From contig DXEA01000108.1 of NCBI GenBank assembly GCA_019115225.1, positions 1 through 37,491 on the forward strand: a DNA stretch of 37,491 nt, written 5' to 3'. The DNA comes from Candidatus Evtepia faecigallinarum (GTDB taxonomy: Bacteria; Bacillota; Clostridia; Oscillospirales; Oscillospiraceae). Positions 19,149-27,371 of the stretch are shown one piece after another (within the stretch, counting starts at the first letter, position 1; each line of letters begins with the position of its first letter). A program made the translations under genes and the position numbers. Under the pieces are notes generated by a model, which worked only from the letters and a program-made list of their open reading frames with translations, ran no database searches and was not told where the DNA came from.

Positions 19149-19832
19149 CTACCGCCTCCCTCCCGCCGCCCCGGCGGTCCGGCGCTTTTCCAAAAAATTC
19201 ACCGCCAGCAGCACCACGCAGGAGATGGCCATGTTCACCAGCACCCACCGGAAGGCCAAGGCGTCATCGTTGGTCCGCCAGAGCTGGTAGACGGTGGTGG
19301 AGATGGTGGCCGTCCGGCCGGGGGTATAGCCGGCAATCATACTGGTGGCCCCGTACTCCCCCAGGGCCCGGGCAAAGGAGAGGACAGTGCCCGCCAGGAT
19401 ACCCTGGCGGCAGCAGGGCATGCGGATGCGCCAGAAGATATAGGCATTGGACAGCCCCAAGCTCTGGCCCGAATAGGCCAGGGTCTCATCGAAGGACTCA
19501 AAGGCCCCCCGGGCCGTGCGGTACATGAGGGGAAAGATGACCACTGCCGTGGCAAAGATAGCCGACCACCAGGTCATGGTCAGCTTCAAATCAAACATCT
19601 CCAGAAACCAGGCCCCCACAGGCCGCTTGGGCCCCAGCAGGCGCAGCAGCAGATAGCCCACCACCGTGGGCGGCAGGACCAGGGGGAGGGTCAGGATCAC
19701 ATCCAGCAGACCCTTGAGCAGCCGGGGGGCTTTGGCGATGTAGTAGGCCGCAAAGATCCCCGCAAAGAAAATGATCCCCGTGCTGATGCCTGCAATGCGC
19801 AGGGAGTTATAGAGGGGAAACCAGTCCAACAC
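19149..19832 (-). CDS. modB: Molybdate ABC transporter permease
   Basis: LPLVLPPTVVGYLLLRLLG, FARALGEYGATSMIAGYTPGRTATIS. Confidence 0.95.
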   Translation of the reverse strand: MLDWFPLYNSLRIAGISTGIIFFAGIFAAYYIAKAPRLLKGLLDVILTLPLVLPPTVVGYLLLRLLGPKRPVGAWFLEMFDLKLTMTWWSAIFATAVVIFPLMYRTARGAFESFDETLAYSGQSLGLSNAYIFWRIRMPCCRQGILAGTVLSFARALGEYGATSMIAGYTPGRTATISTTVYQLWRTNDDALAFRWVLVNMAISCVVLLAVNFLEKRRTAGAAGGRR

Positions 19833-19890
19833 AATCCCGCCTTTCTGCCTTGGGCGAGAGGGTTTGCCCTCTCACCCCGGGTATCCTTCC

Positions 19891-20736
19891 TCAGCCGATG
19901 GGGGTAAAGCCCACTTCTGCAAAGACCTCGTCCCCCGCCTCACTGGTGAGGTAGCTGAGGAAATCCTTCGCCGCCTGGGGGTTCTTGGAGACCTTCATCA
20001 CCGCCGCCGGATAGACCACCTGGCCGCACATCTCGGCAGTGGCGGTGTCCACCACGGTGAGGTGGTCGGAGAAGGCGTCGGTCTGATAGATGATGCCGCA
20101 GTCCACGGCCCCCTCGGTGACCTGGGTGGTCACCTCCTTGACGTTGGAGCCGTAGGTGATGCAGCCGGCCTGGGCCAGCGCCTGCTCGTCCAGGCCGAAG
20201 TAGGCAAAGATCTTCTGGGTGTACTGGCCCACGGGGACGTCGGCGTTGCCCATGGCCAGCAGAATGGTGCCCACCTCCAGGCCAGCGGCCAGGTCCTCAT
20301 AGGATTGGATGCCCGCAGGGTTTCCCTCGGGGACCGCCAGGGCCACCTTGTTTTCCAGAATGTCCAGCCGGGTGCCCTCCAAGACAAAGTCCAGCCCCTC
20401 GGTGTTGACAGAGGGATCGGCGGTGATGTCCAGCTGGTCCATCTGCTTCTGGCCGGCGGAGAGGAAGAGGTCCACGTCCGCCCCCTCCTGGATCTGGGTT
20501 TTCAGGGTGCCGGAGGAGTCGAAGTTGAAGACCAGGCTCACGTCAGGGTGCTCGGCCATGTAGGTCTCCCCCAGCTCGGTGAGGGTCTCGGTGAGGGAGG
20601 CGGCGGCAAAGACGATGAGCTCGGTCTTTTCCTCCTGAGCTGTGTCGTCGCCGGTGGCGGCATCCTGGCCGCTGCCGCAGGCGGTCAGGGACAGGGCCAG
20701 CGCAGCGGCCAGGAGCAGGGTAAGTGTCTTTTTCAT
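19891..20736 (-). CDS. modA: Molybdate ABC transporter substrate-binding protein
   Basis: MKKTLTLLLAAALALSLTACG lipobox; ELIVFAAASLTETLTELGETY..; SD aaaggag 10 nt upstream of ATG 20736. Confidence 0.93.
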   Translation of the reverse strand: MKKTLTLLLAAALALSLTACGSGQDAATGDDTAQEEKTELIVFAAASLTETLTELGETYMAEHPDVSLVFNFDSSGTLKTQIQEGADVDLFLSAGQKQMDQLDITADPSVNTEGLDFVLEGTRLDILENKVALAVPEGNPAGIQSYEDLAAGLEVGTILLAMGNADVPVGQYTQKIFAYFGLDEQALAQAGCITYGSNVKEVTTQVTEGAVDCGIIYQTDAFSDHLTVVDTATAEMCGQVVYPAAVMKVSKNPQAAKDFLSYLTSEAGDEVFAEVGFTPIG

Positions 20737-21127
20737 GGGTTTCATTCTCCTTTGGTTGATTTTTTCGGAGAATGCCGCTATCATAGGACTGTTGGGGTAC
20801 CGTGCAGCGGTATTCTCCAATTTTTATGGGAAACGGCCGAGCTCGCACCTCGGTCGTTTTCCTTTTTTGTCTTTTCCCCGGCGGGAAAACAGAAAGGATC
20901 GCCTTGAGCAAAGTCAAAGCGATCCTTGGGTACGCCAAACTGCGCGTGAAACCCCAAAAGTTCCACACGGCAGGGATCGTTTCCTTTCTCAAATACGGAG
21001 TACCGCGCCATTTCTGGACCTGCGGTATGGGCCCTCCCACGGGAGGGCCGGCCAGGCAGCCATGGACCAAGTCTTTAGGCCGCGGGGCATCGGAAACAGG
21101 ATGGAATTGTCACCCGCCGGGCCGTCC
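20737..21127 (-). promoter_or_regulatory. Long structured 5' leader of modA (candidate regulatory RNA)
   Basis: ~390 nt without convincing CDS; hairpins at 20767-20818, 20835-20855, 20894-20927; arm ATTCTCC complementary to both the upstream arm and the modA SD. Confidence 0.5.
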
Positions 21128-21841
21128 TCAGGGGACGACCCAGTGGGGGCAGGTGTAAAGGTTAAAACTCTCCTCCCGGGCAAAGCCGATGAGGACCATC
21201 TCCCTCTCCTCCGCCGCCTGGCAGGCCAGGTCGGTGGGGGCAGAGCGGGCGATGATGGCCCCGCAGCCCATGCGCCCGGCCATGGAGACGATCTCGTGGG
21301 AGACCCGGCCGCTGAAGACCAAGATGGTCCCCGCCATGGGGAACTTCTCCCGCAGGCAGGCCCCTGCCAGCTTTTCCAGGGCGCCGTGGCGGCTGACATC
21401 CTCCCGGCGCAGGAGAATGGTCTCCTGCCGGGCCAGGGCGGCGGTGTGCACGCCCCCGGTGCGGCGGAAGAGTCCCGCCCCTGCCTCCAGGCCGGCGGCC
21501 AGGGTGAGGACCTGGGAGGCCCGCAGCAGAAGGGGTTCTCCCTCCTCCCGGACCGGCGGGGACAGCGGGCGGAGAACCGCTTCCATCCGTCCCTCCGCCG
21601 GGAGAACCCGCAGCTGGGCCACCTCCTCTGCCCGGCAGATGGTACCCCGGAAAAAGAGGATGCCCAGGGCCACCTCTTCCAGCTCCCAGGGGGAGCAGGC
21701 AAAGGTGTCTGCCTCCTCCCCGTTCACTATCAGGCGCCAGTTGGTCTCCTTGACCAGGTCCCGGCTCTGGGGCTGGAAGGCGCCCTTTTCATAGGCTAGG
21801 ATGCGCCGGGAGGCGGCGCGGTCCTCGGTCAGTTTCTCCAT
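21128..21841 (-). CDS. fdhD: Formate dehydrogenase accessory sulfurtransferase FdhD family
   Basis: RLIVNGEEADTFACSPWELEEVALGILFFRGTI, RTGGVHTAAL, SGRVSHEIVSMAGRMGCGAIIARSAPTDLA. Confidence 0.88.
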   Translation of the reverse strand: MEKLTEDRAASRRILAYEKGAFQPQSRDLVKETNWRLIVNGEEADTFACSPWELEEVALGILFFRGTICRAEEVAQLRVLPAEGRMEAVLRPLSPPVREEGEPLLLRASQVLTLAAGLEAGAGLFRRTGGVHTAALARQETILLRREDVSRHGALEKLAGACLREKFPMAGTILVFSGRVSHEIVSMAGRMGCGAIIARSAPTDLACQAAEEREMVLIGFAREESFNLYTCPHWVVP

Positions 21842-21845
21842 CTGT

Positions 21846-24563
21846 TTACTGGGCGGGCTGGGCGTCCAGCTTGGACAGGCGGACGGCGCAGACCTTGTAC
21901 TCGGGGGTACTGGAGATGGAGTCCAGGGAATTGTTGGTCAGCCAGTTGGCCCCGTCCATGTAGTGGAAGGGCATCCACACCTCGCCGGGCCGGGTCTTGT
22001 TGGAAACCTCGGCGCGGGCGGTGATCCGTCCCCGGCGGGAGGAGAGGGCCACAATCTCCCCGTCTGTGATGCCCAGCTCTTCCGCGTCCTTGGTGTTGAC
22101 CTCCACGAAGTTGTCATTGGCCATCTCCATCAAACCGGCGGTGCGCTCGGTCATGGCGCAGGCGTTGTAGTGATAGAGGATGCGCCCGGTCATCATCACC
22201 AGGGGATATTCCTCATCCGGCAGCTCCGAAGAGGGCACATAGGGGGCGGGCCGGAAATAACCCAGCCCACGGGAGAACTTGCCCACGTGCATGATCTCCG
22301 TGCCCGGATGGTCCGGGCCCAGGCAGGGCCACTGGAGCCCCCGTCCGCCCACCTCTTCGCTGTCCAGGCGGGCATGGCTGATGCCGGCAAAGGAGGGCAC
22401 CAGGGAGGCGATCTCGTCCATGATCTGGGCGGCGGTGAGGTGGGGCTGGGGATAGCCCATGCGGTTCATGATCTCGGTAAAGATCCAGGTATCCTCCTTG
22501 GCCTCTCCCTGGATGGTGACCGCCTTGCGCACCCGCTGGACCCGGCGCTCGGTGTTGGAGAAGGTCCCCTCCTTCTCGGCATAGGAGATGCCGGGCAGGA
22601 TCACATCGGCCATCTTGGCCGTCTCGGTCATAAACAGGTCGTCCACTACCAGGAAGTCCAGATGCTCTAAGCACTCGATCACATGGGCGGTGTTGGGGTC
22701 GGTGCGGACGGGGTCCTCGCCGAAGATGAACAGGCCCTTGATCTCGCCGGTGAGCATTTTGGGGAAGCAGTCGGTGGCCTTGACCCCCTCCTTCTCCGGC
22801 AGGGAGATGTGCCAGGCGGCCTCAAACTTCTCCCGCATCCCCGGCTGGGCCAGGGCCTGATAGCCGGGATACTTTGCCGGGTCGGCCCCCATGTCGCAGG
22901 CCCCCTGGACGTTGTTCTGGCCCCGGATGGGGTTGACGCCGCAGCCGGGCCGGCCCAGCTTGCCCACCATCATGGCCAGGTTGGACAGGGACATGACCCC
23001 CTCCGTGCCGGTGTGGTGCTCGGTGACCCCCAGGCAGTAGATGATGGGGGCCTTATCGGCGGTGGCATACATCCGGGCGGCCTCCCGGAGCATGTCCGGG
23101 TCGATGCCGCAGATCTCGGCCACCTTTTCCGGGGGATACTCCATGGCCAGGTCCTTCATGGCCTGGAAGTTCTCCGTGCGCTGGGCGATAAACTCCCGGT
23201 CCTCCAGGCCCTCGGTGAGGATGACGTTCATCATGCCGTTGGCAAAGGCCACGTTGGTGCCCGGACGGAGCTTGAGGTGGATGTCGGCGTCCTTGGCCAG
23301 GTCGATCTCTCGGGGGTCGGCCACGATGAGCTTGGCCCCCCGCTGCACCGCCTGCCGGATCTGCATCCCCAGCACGGGGTGGGCGTGCTCGGGGTTTGCC
23401 CCGATGAGGAGGATCACATCCGACTGCCGGGTGATGTCCTGGATGGTATTGGTCATGGCGCCGGAGCCCAGGGTGGTGGCCAGACCCGCCACGGTGGGGG
23501 CATGGCAGACCCGGGCGCAGTTGTCGGTGTTGTTGGTGCGGAAGACGGTGCGCACCATCTTCTGGAGCATATAGATGTCCTCGTTGCAGGACCGGGCGCA
23601 GGCAAAGCCTGCCAGGCAGTCGCCCCCGTGGGTGTCCCGGAGCTGGGTGAACCGCTGGGCCACCAGGTCCAGGGCCTCATCCCAGCCGGCCTGGCGGAAT
23701 TGGCCGGTGGCCTGGTCCTTGATGAGGGGATGGCGCAGCCGGTCAGGGCTGTCCACAAAGTCGAAGGAGCCGCTGCGGCCCTTCACGCACAGCAGGCCCT
23801 GGTTGGCGGGGCCGTTGGCCCCCTCGCAGTCCACGATTCTGCCGTCCTTGACGATCAGGTCCATCTGGCAGCCTGCCCCGCAGTGGGGACAGGTGGTGCG
23901 CACCCGCTCCACCTCCCAGCTGCGGTAGTCCTTTCTGCGCTTTTCCACCAAAGCGCCGGTGGGACATGCCTGGGCGCAGTTGCCGCAGGACTCGCAGAGG
24001 GAGTCCTCCCAGCCCGCGCCGAAGGGGGGATGAATGAGGGTATAGGGGCCGGCCTTGCCCAGCTCGATGGCGTGGCGGCCGGTGGCGTGGGCACAGGTCA
24101 TCACGCACCGCTGGCAGTGGATGCACTTGCTGTGGTCATAGGACAGGAAGGGGTGGTCCTCCACCTTCTTGCGGCCCAGCTCCTGGCGGCCGGCGGCGGA
24201 GTGGGTGTGCTCCACCCCGTATTCCTGACAGTATTTCTGCAGCTGACAGCTGCCGTTGCCCTCGCAGCTGAAGCAGTCCAGGTTGTGTTCTGATAACAGC
24301 AGGTCCAGAGCCATCCTCCGGGCAGCGAGGATGCGGGGGGTGTTGGTGGAGACCACCATCCCCTCCTTGGCCTTGGTGTTGCAGGCGGGGACCAGGGGAT
24401 CGGTCCCTTCCACCTCTACCACACACAGTCTGCACGATCCGATGTCGCTGATCCCCTCCAGATAGCAGAGGGTGGGGATGGCAATGCCCGCGGACCGGGC
24501 GGCCTGGAGGATGGTAGCGCCTTCCTCGATGGTCACAGTTCTTCCGTCGATGGTCAAAAGCAT
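21846..24563 (-). CDS. fdhA: Formate dehydrogenase-like molybdopterin oxidoreductase alpha subunit, Cys type, with N-terminal 2Fe-2S/4Fe-4S domains
   Basis: N-term NuoG-like GSCRLCVVEVEG, CIHCQRCVMTC, CESCGNCAQACPTGAL; CPHCGAGC; CARVCHAPTVAGL; GVNPIRGQNNVQGACDMG. Confidence 0.93.
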   Translation of the reverse strand: MLLTIDGRTVTIEEGATILQAARSAGIAIPTLCYLEGISDIGSCRLCVVEVEGTDPLVPACNTKAKEGMVVSTNTPRILAARRMALDLLLSEHNLDCFSCEGNGSCQLQKYCQEYGVEHTHSAAGRQELGRKKVEDHPFLSYDHSKCIHCQRCVMTCAHATGRHAIELGKAGPYTLIHPPFGAGWEDSLCESCGNCAQACPTGALVEKRRKDYRSWEVERVRTTCPHCGAGCQMDLIVKDGRIVDCEGANGPANQGLLCVKGRSGSFDFVDSPDRLRHPLIKDQATGQFRQAGWDEALDLVAQRFTQLRDTHGGDCLAGFACARSCNEDIYMLQKMVRTVFRTNNTDNCARVCHAPTVAGLATTLGSGAMTNTIQDITRQSDVILLIGANPEHAHPVLGMQIRQAVQRGAKLIVADPREIDLAKDADIHLKLRPGTNVAFANGMMNVILTEGLEDREFIAQRTENFQAMKDLAMEYPPEKVAEICGIDPDMLREAARMYATADKAPIIYCLGVTEHHTGTEGVMSLSNLAMMVGKLGRPGCGVNPIRGQNNVQGACDMGADPAKYPGYQALAQPGMREKFEAAWHISLPEKEGVKATDCFPKMLTGEIKGLFIFGEDPVRTDPNTAHVIECLEHLDFLVVDDLFMTETAKMADVILPGISYAEKEGTFSNTERRVQRVRKAVTIQGEAKEDTWIFTEIMNRMGYPQPHLTAAQIMDEIASLVPSFAGISHARLDSEEVGGRGLQWPCLGPDHPGTEIMHVGKFSRGLGYFRPAPYVPSSELPDEEYPLVMMTGRILYHYNACAMTERTAGLMEMANDNFVEVNTKDAEELGITDGEIVALSSRRGRITARAEVSNKTRPGEVWMPFHYMDGANWLTNNSLDSISSTPEYKVCAVRLSKLDAQPAQ

Positions 24564-24580
24564 CGTTCCTCCTCCTTTCC

Positions 24581-26428
24581 TTACTTGTCTGCGGCGTTGT
24601 GGGCGCCTTCCAGCTTCCCGCAGCCGAACACATCACAGCGCAGGCACCGGGAGCACTCCTGCTGGGCCTCCTCGGGGCTCATGGGACATTCCACTTCCTC
24701 AAAGTCCAGCTTGCGCAGGTAGGCGGGGCGCTCCTGGATGTTCACCCGCCCGGTGGGCACCCGGAGATTGGGCCGGGCCTCGGGGGCGGCAACGTCGCAG
24801 GGGAGTTTATGGTGGTAGCCCAGATACTCATCAATGGCGTTGGCTGCCACCCGTCCGGCGGCAATGGCCTGGATGGCGGTGGCAGGGCCGGTGGCGCAGT
24901 CGCCGCCCACAAAGACCCCGGGCATGGACGGGACCGCCGTGTCCCGCTCACTCTGGAACACCCGCCGCTGGGCGGGCATACCGAACTGCTCAAAGGGTTC
25001 GCTGACGATATCCTGTCCCACGGCCACCAGGATGACATCACAGGGGATGCGCACCTCTGCCTTGGACACTGCGTCCACCGGGGCGGGCCGGCCGTCCCGA
25101 TAGGGGCCGGTCATCTGGGGCTTGACCCACAGGGCGGTGCAGTTGTTGTTCTCGTCCTTCTCGATCCAGGAGGGGGCCTGGAGAGTAATCAGCTCCACCC
25201 CCTCCATCACCGCCGACTCGATCTCCGAGTCCAGGGCGGTCATGTCCTCCCGCCGCCGGCGGTAGGCGATGCGCACGGCAGCGGCGTTGCAGCGCAGGGC
25301 GCTGCGGGCGGCGTCCATGGCCACGTTGCCCCCGCCGATGACCGCCACGGTCTTGCCGGTGTAGTCGGGCTTTTTGCCATGGCCGATGTCATCGAGCATC
25401 TCCACGGCGGAGTAGATGTGGTTGGCGTCCATCCCCTCCAGCCGGAGGCTCTTGCCCGCCTGGGCCCCGATGGCCACCAGCATGGCGTCATACTCGGCCC
25501 GGACAGACTCGATGGACACGTCCCGTCCCACCTGGGTGTTGTATTTCACAGAGATGTTGCCGGTGGAGAGGATGGCGTTGACATCCTGGTCCAGCCGGTC
25601 CTTGGGGAAGCGGTAGTTGGGGATGCCGTACATGAGCATACCGCCCAGGCGCTCCTTCCCCTCAAAAATCGTCACCTGATGCCCCATGAGGGACAGGAAA
25701 TAGGCCGCCGTCAGCCCGCAGGGGCCGCCGCCGATGACCGCCACCTTCTTGCCGGTGAGGGGATTTGCCTTGGGCACCTGGACCTGGTCGGCAGGGACCT
25801 GGTCCACGGCGTACTTCTTGATCCCCCGGATGTTGATGGCGTCGTCGATGAGGTTGCGCCGGCACCGCTCCTCACAGGGGTGCTCGCAGACCATGGCGCA
25901 GGCGGTGGGCAGGGGGTTGTTCTGGCGGATGAGATTGATGGCCGCGGCATAGTCCCCGTTGCCCACATGGGCCACATAGCCGGGCACATCCACATGGGCG
26001 GGGCACATGGCCGTGCAGGGGATCTGCTGCTCCTTGGCCCCCGCGCTGGCCCCGGTCTCGATGTAGCTGATGTACTCCTCCCAGAAGGTCTCCAGGCCCT
26101 CCAGCACTTCCGTGGCCGCCTGATAGCCGATGGCGCAGTCCGCCGTATCCCGGATCATGGCGGCCAGCTCCTTCATCTGCTCCAGAATGGCCACGGTGGC
26201 CTTCCCGGACAGGATGGCGGAGAGCATGGCCTCCAACTGCCGCAGGCCGTCCCGGCAGGGGACGCACTTGCCGCAAGTCTGGCTTTTGGAGGCCTGCAGC
26301 AGAGCCATCTGGACGGTGACAGGACAGACCCCGGGAGGATAGATCCTCGTCTTGGCGGAGAACTTGGAAAGAAAGTGCTCGATCCTGACGTCCTCACTGT
26401 TGCGATCTGCAAGATAGATCTTACTCAC
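24581..26428 (-). CDS. NuoF C-terminal [4Fe-4S] domain fused to GltD/NfnB-like FAD-NAD(P) oxidoreductase (FDH partner), GTG start
   Basis: TCGKCVPCRDGLRQLEAML (NuoF-like); CAMVCEHPCEERCRRNLID, VAVIGGGPCGLTAAYFLSLMGHQVTIFEG, VAVIGGGNVAMDAARSALR, VFVGGDCATGPATAIQAIAAGR. Confidence 0.85.
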   Translation of the reverse strand: MSKIYLADRNSEDVRIEHFLSKFSAKTRIYPPGVCPVTVQMALLQASKSQTCGKCVPCRDGLRQLEAMLSAILSGKATVAILEQMKELAAMIRDTADCAIGYQAATEVLEGLETFWEEYISYIETGASAGAKEQQIPCTAMCPAHVDVPGYVAHVGNGDYAAAINLIRQNNPLPTACAMVCEHPCEERCRRNLIDDAINIRGIKKYAVDQVPADQVQVPKANPLTGKKVAVIGGGPCGLTAAYFLSLMGHQVTIFEGKERLGGMLMYGIPNYRFPKDRLDQDVNAILSTGNISVKYNTQVGRDVSIESVRAEYDAMLVAIGAQAGKSLRLEGMDANHIYSAVEMLDDIGHGKKPDYTGKTVAVIGGGNVAMDAARSALRCNAAAVRIAYRRRREDMTALDSEIESAVMEGVELITLQAPSWIEKDENNNCTALWVKPQMTGPYRDGRPAPVDAVSKAEVRIPCDVILVAVGQDIVSEPFEQFGMPAQRRVFQSERDTAVPSMPGVFVGGDCATGPATAIQAIAAGRVAANAIDEYLGYHHKLPCDVAAPEARPNLRVPTGRVNIQERPAYLRKLDFEEVECPMSPEEAQQECSRCLRCDVFGCGKLEGAHNAADK

Positions 26429-26492
26429 AGGTGCTTCATCTCCCTCTTTTCAATCGATTCGCCCAACCCACAAGGCTGGCCGGTAGGTTCAC

Positions 26493-26525
26493 AAAATTTT
26501 TTCAATTTTATCACTTTTTCCAGCA
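26493..26525 (-). promoter_or_regulatory. Candidate promoter of FDH genes
   Basis: Minus strand TTGCAC-17 nt-TAAAAT. Confidence 0.35.
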
Positions 26526-26604
26526 AAGTGCAAGTATTTTGCCGGGAAGCACAGGAATAATTTGTACTTTTACTCCCCTTTTCCTCAGTCTGTAAATGCC
26601 CGGC

Positions 26605-26627
26605 GGACAAAGGGCGCCCCTTTGTCC
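26605..26627. promoter_or_regulatory. 23-bp perfect palindrome in the divergent FDH/mobA promoter region (candidate operator)
   Basis: GGACAAAGGG-CGC-CCCTTTGTCC, 1 nt from the mobA -35 box. Confidence 0.5.
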
Positions 26628-26628
26628 A

Positions 26629-26658
26629 TTGACTTTATTCGCCCGCTGTCCCTATAAT
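26629..26658 (+). promoter_or_regulatory. Promoter of mobA
   Basis: TTGACT-18 nt-TATAAT. Confidence 0.6.
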
Positions 26659-26705
26659 GGACCTATGGGAACGCCAGCCAAATCTGCAGGACGGGAGGGA
26701 GCGTC

Positions 26706-27290
26706 ATGGCAATTTCCCCAAACACATGCGGCGCCGTCATTCTGGCCGGCGGCGCCTCCAGGCGCATGGGCCGGTGCAAGGCCTTGCTACCGGTGGACGG
26801 CCAGACCATGCTGGCGCGGACCCGGGCCCTCCTGACCGGCTTTGACGAAGTCCTCCTCTCCGCCAACAATCCGGCGCTGGAGAGCGACCTGGTCCGGGTG
26901 GCGGACCGCTGGCCCGATGCCGGGCCCCTGGCGGGGCTCCACGCGGCCCTGTGCCGGACGAAGAAGGATGCCCTGCTCTGTCTGCCCTGTGACCTGCCCC
27001 ACCTCTCCCCTGCCGTGCCCCGGCTGCTGCTGGAGGCCATGCCGGAGGAGGCCGCGGTCCTCATCTGCCGGGACAGCACCGGGCGCCTGCACCCCCTGTG
27101 CGGCATTTACCGCACCTGTGTGCTGCCGGTGCTGGAGGACTGTCTGCGCCGGGGTGAGCACCGGGTGATGGCCTTCGTGGCCCGACTCCCCTACGCCTGT
27201 GTGGATACCGGGGACATCGTCCCCGACCAGGTCTTTTTCAACATGAACACCCCGGAGGACTACCGCCGCGCCGTACAGGAGGGCCGGTGA
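26706..27290 (+). CDS. mobA: Molybdenum cofactor guanylyltransferase (MobA family)
   Basis: CGAVILAGGASRRMGRCKALLPVDGQTML; LPCDLPHLSP; NMNTPEDY. Confidence 0.92.
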   Translation: MAISPNTCGAVILAGGASRRMGRCKALLPVDGQTMLARTRALLTGFDEVLLSANNPALESDLVRVADRWPDAGPLAGLHAALCRTKKDALLCLPCDLPHLSPAVPRLLLEAMPEEAAVLICRDSTGRLHPLCGIYRTCVLPVLEDCLRRGEHRVMAFVARLPYACVDTGDIVPDQVFFNMNTPEDYRRAVQEGR

Positions 27291-27371
27291 CCCCGTCTGC
27301 CCAACCACATCCGCCACAGCTTGTCCCCCCAAGCCTTTGACCTGCCGGGCCGGACGAGCTGCGGTGGATTT

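Noticed and set aside
20737-21127. Naming the modA leader a Moco riboswitch
   Set aside because: Context and switch-like pairing fit, but I could not match the known consensus by eye; kept only as a candidate leader needing an Rfam scan.
26425-26445. Four-codon leader ORF ATG AAG CAC CTG TGA overlapping the GTG start of the NuoF/GltD-like gene
   Set aside because: Possible translational coupling, but such a short frame is expected by chance and the SD also fits the GTG directly.
22683-26560. Plus-strand ORFs of 536 aa and 653 aa
   Set aside because: Antisense shadows of fdhA and the NuoF/GltD-like gene; His/Gly/Val-rich low-complexity translations.
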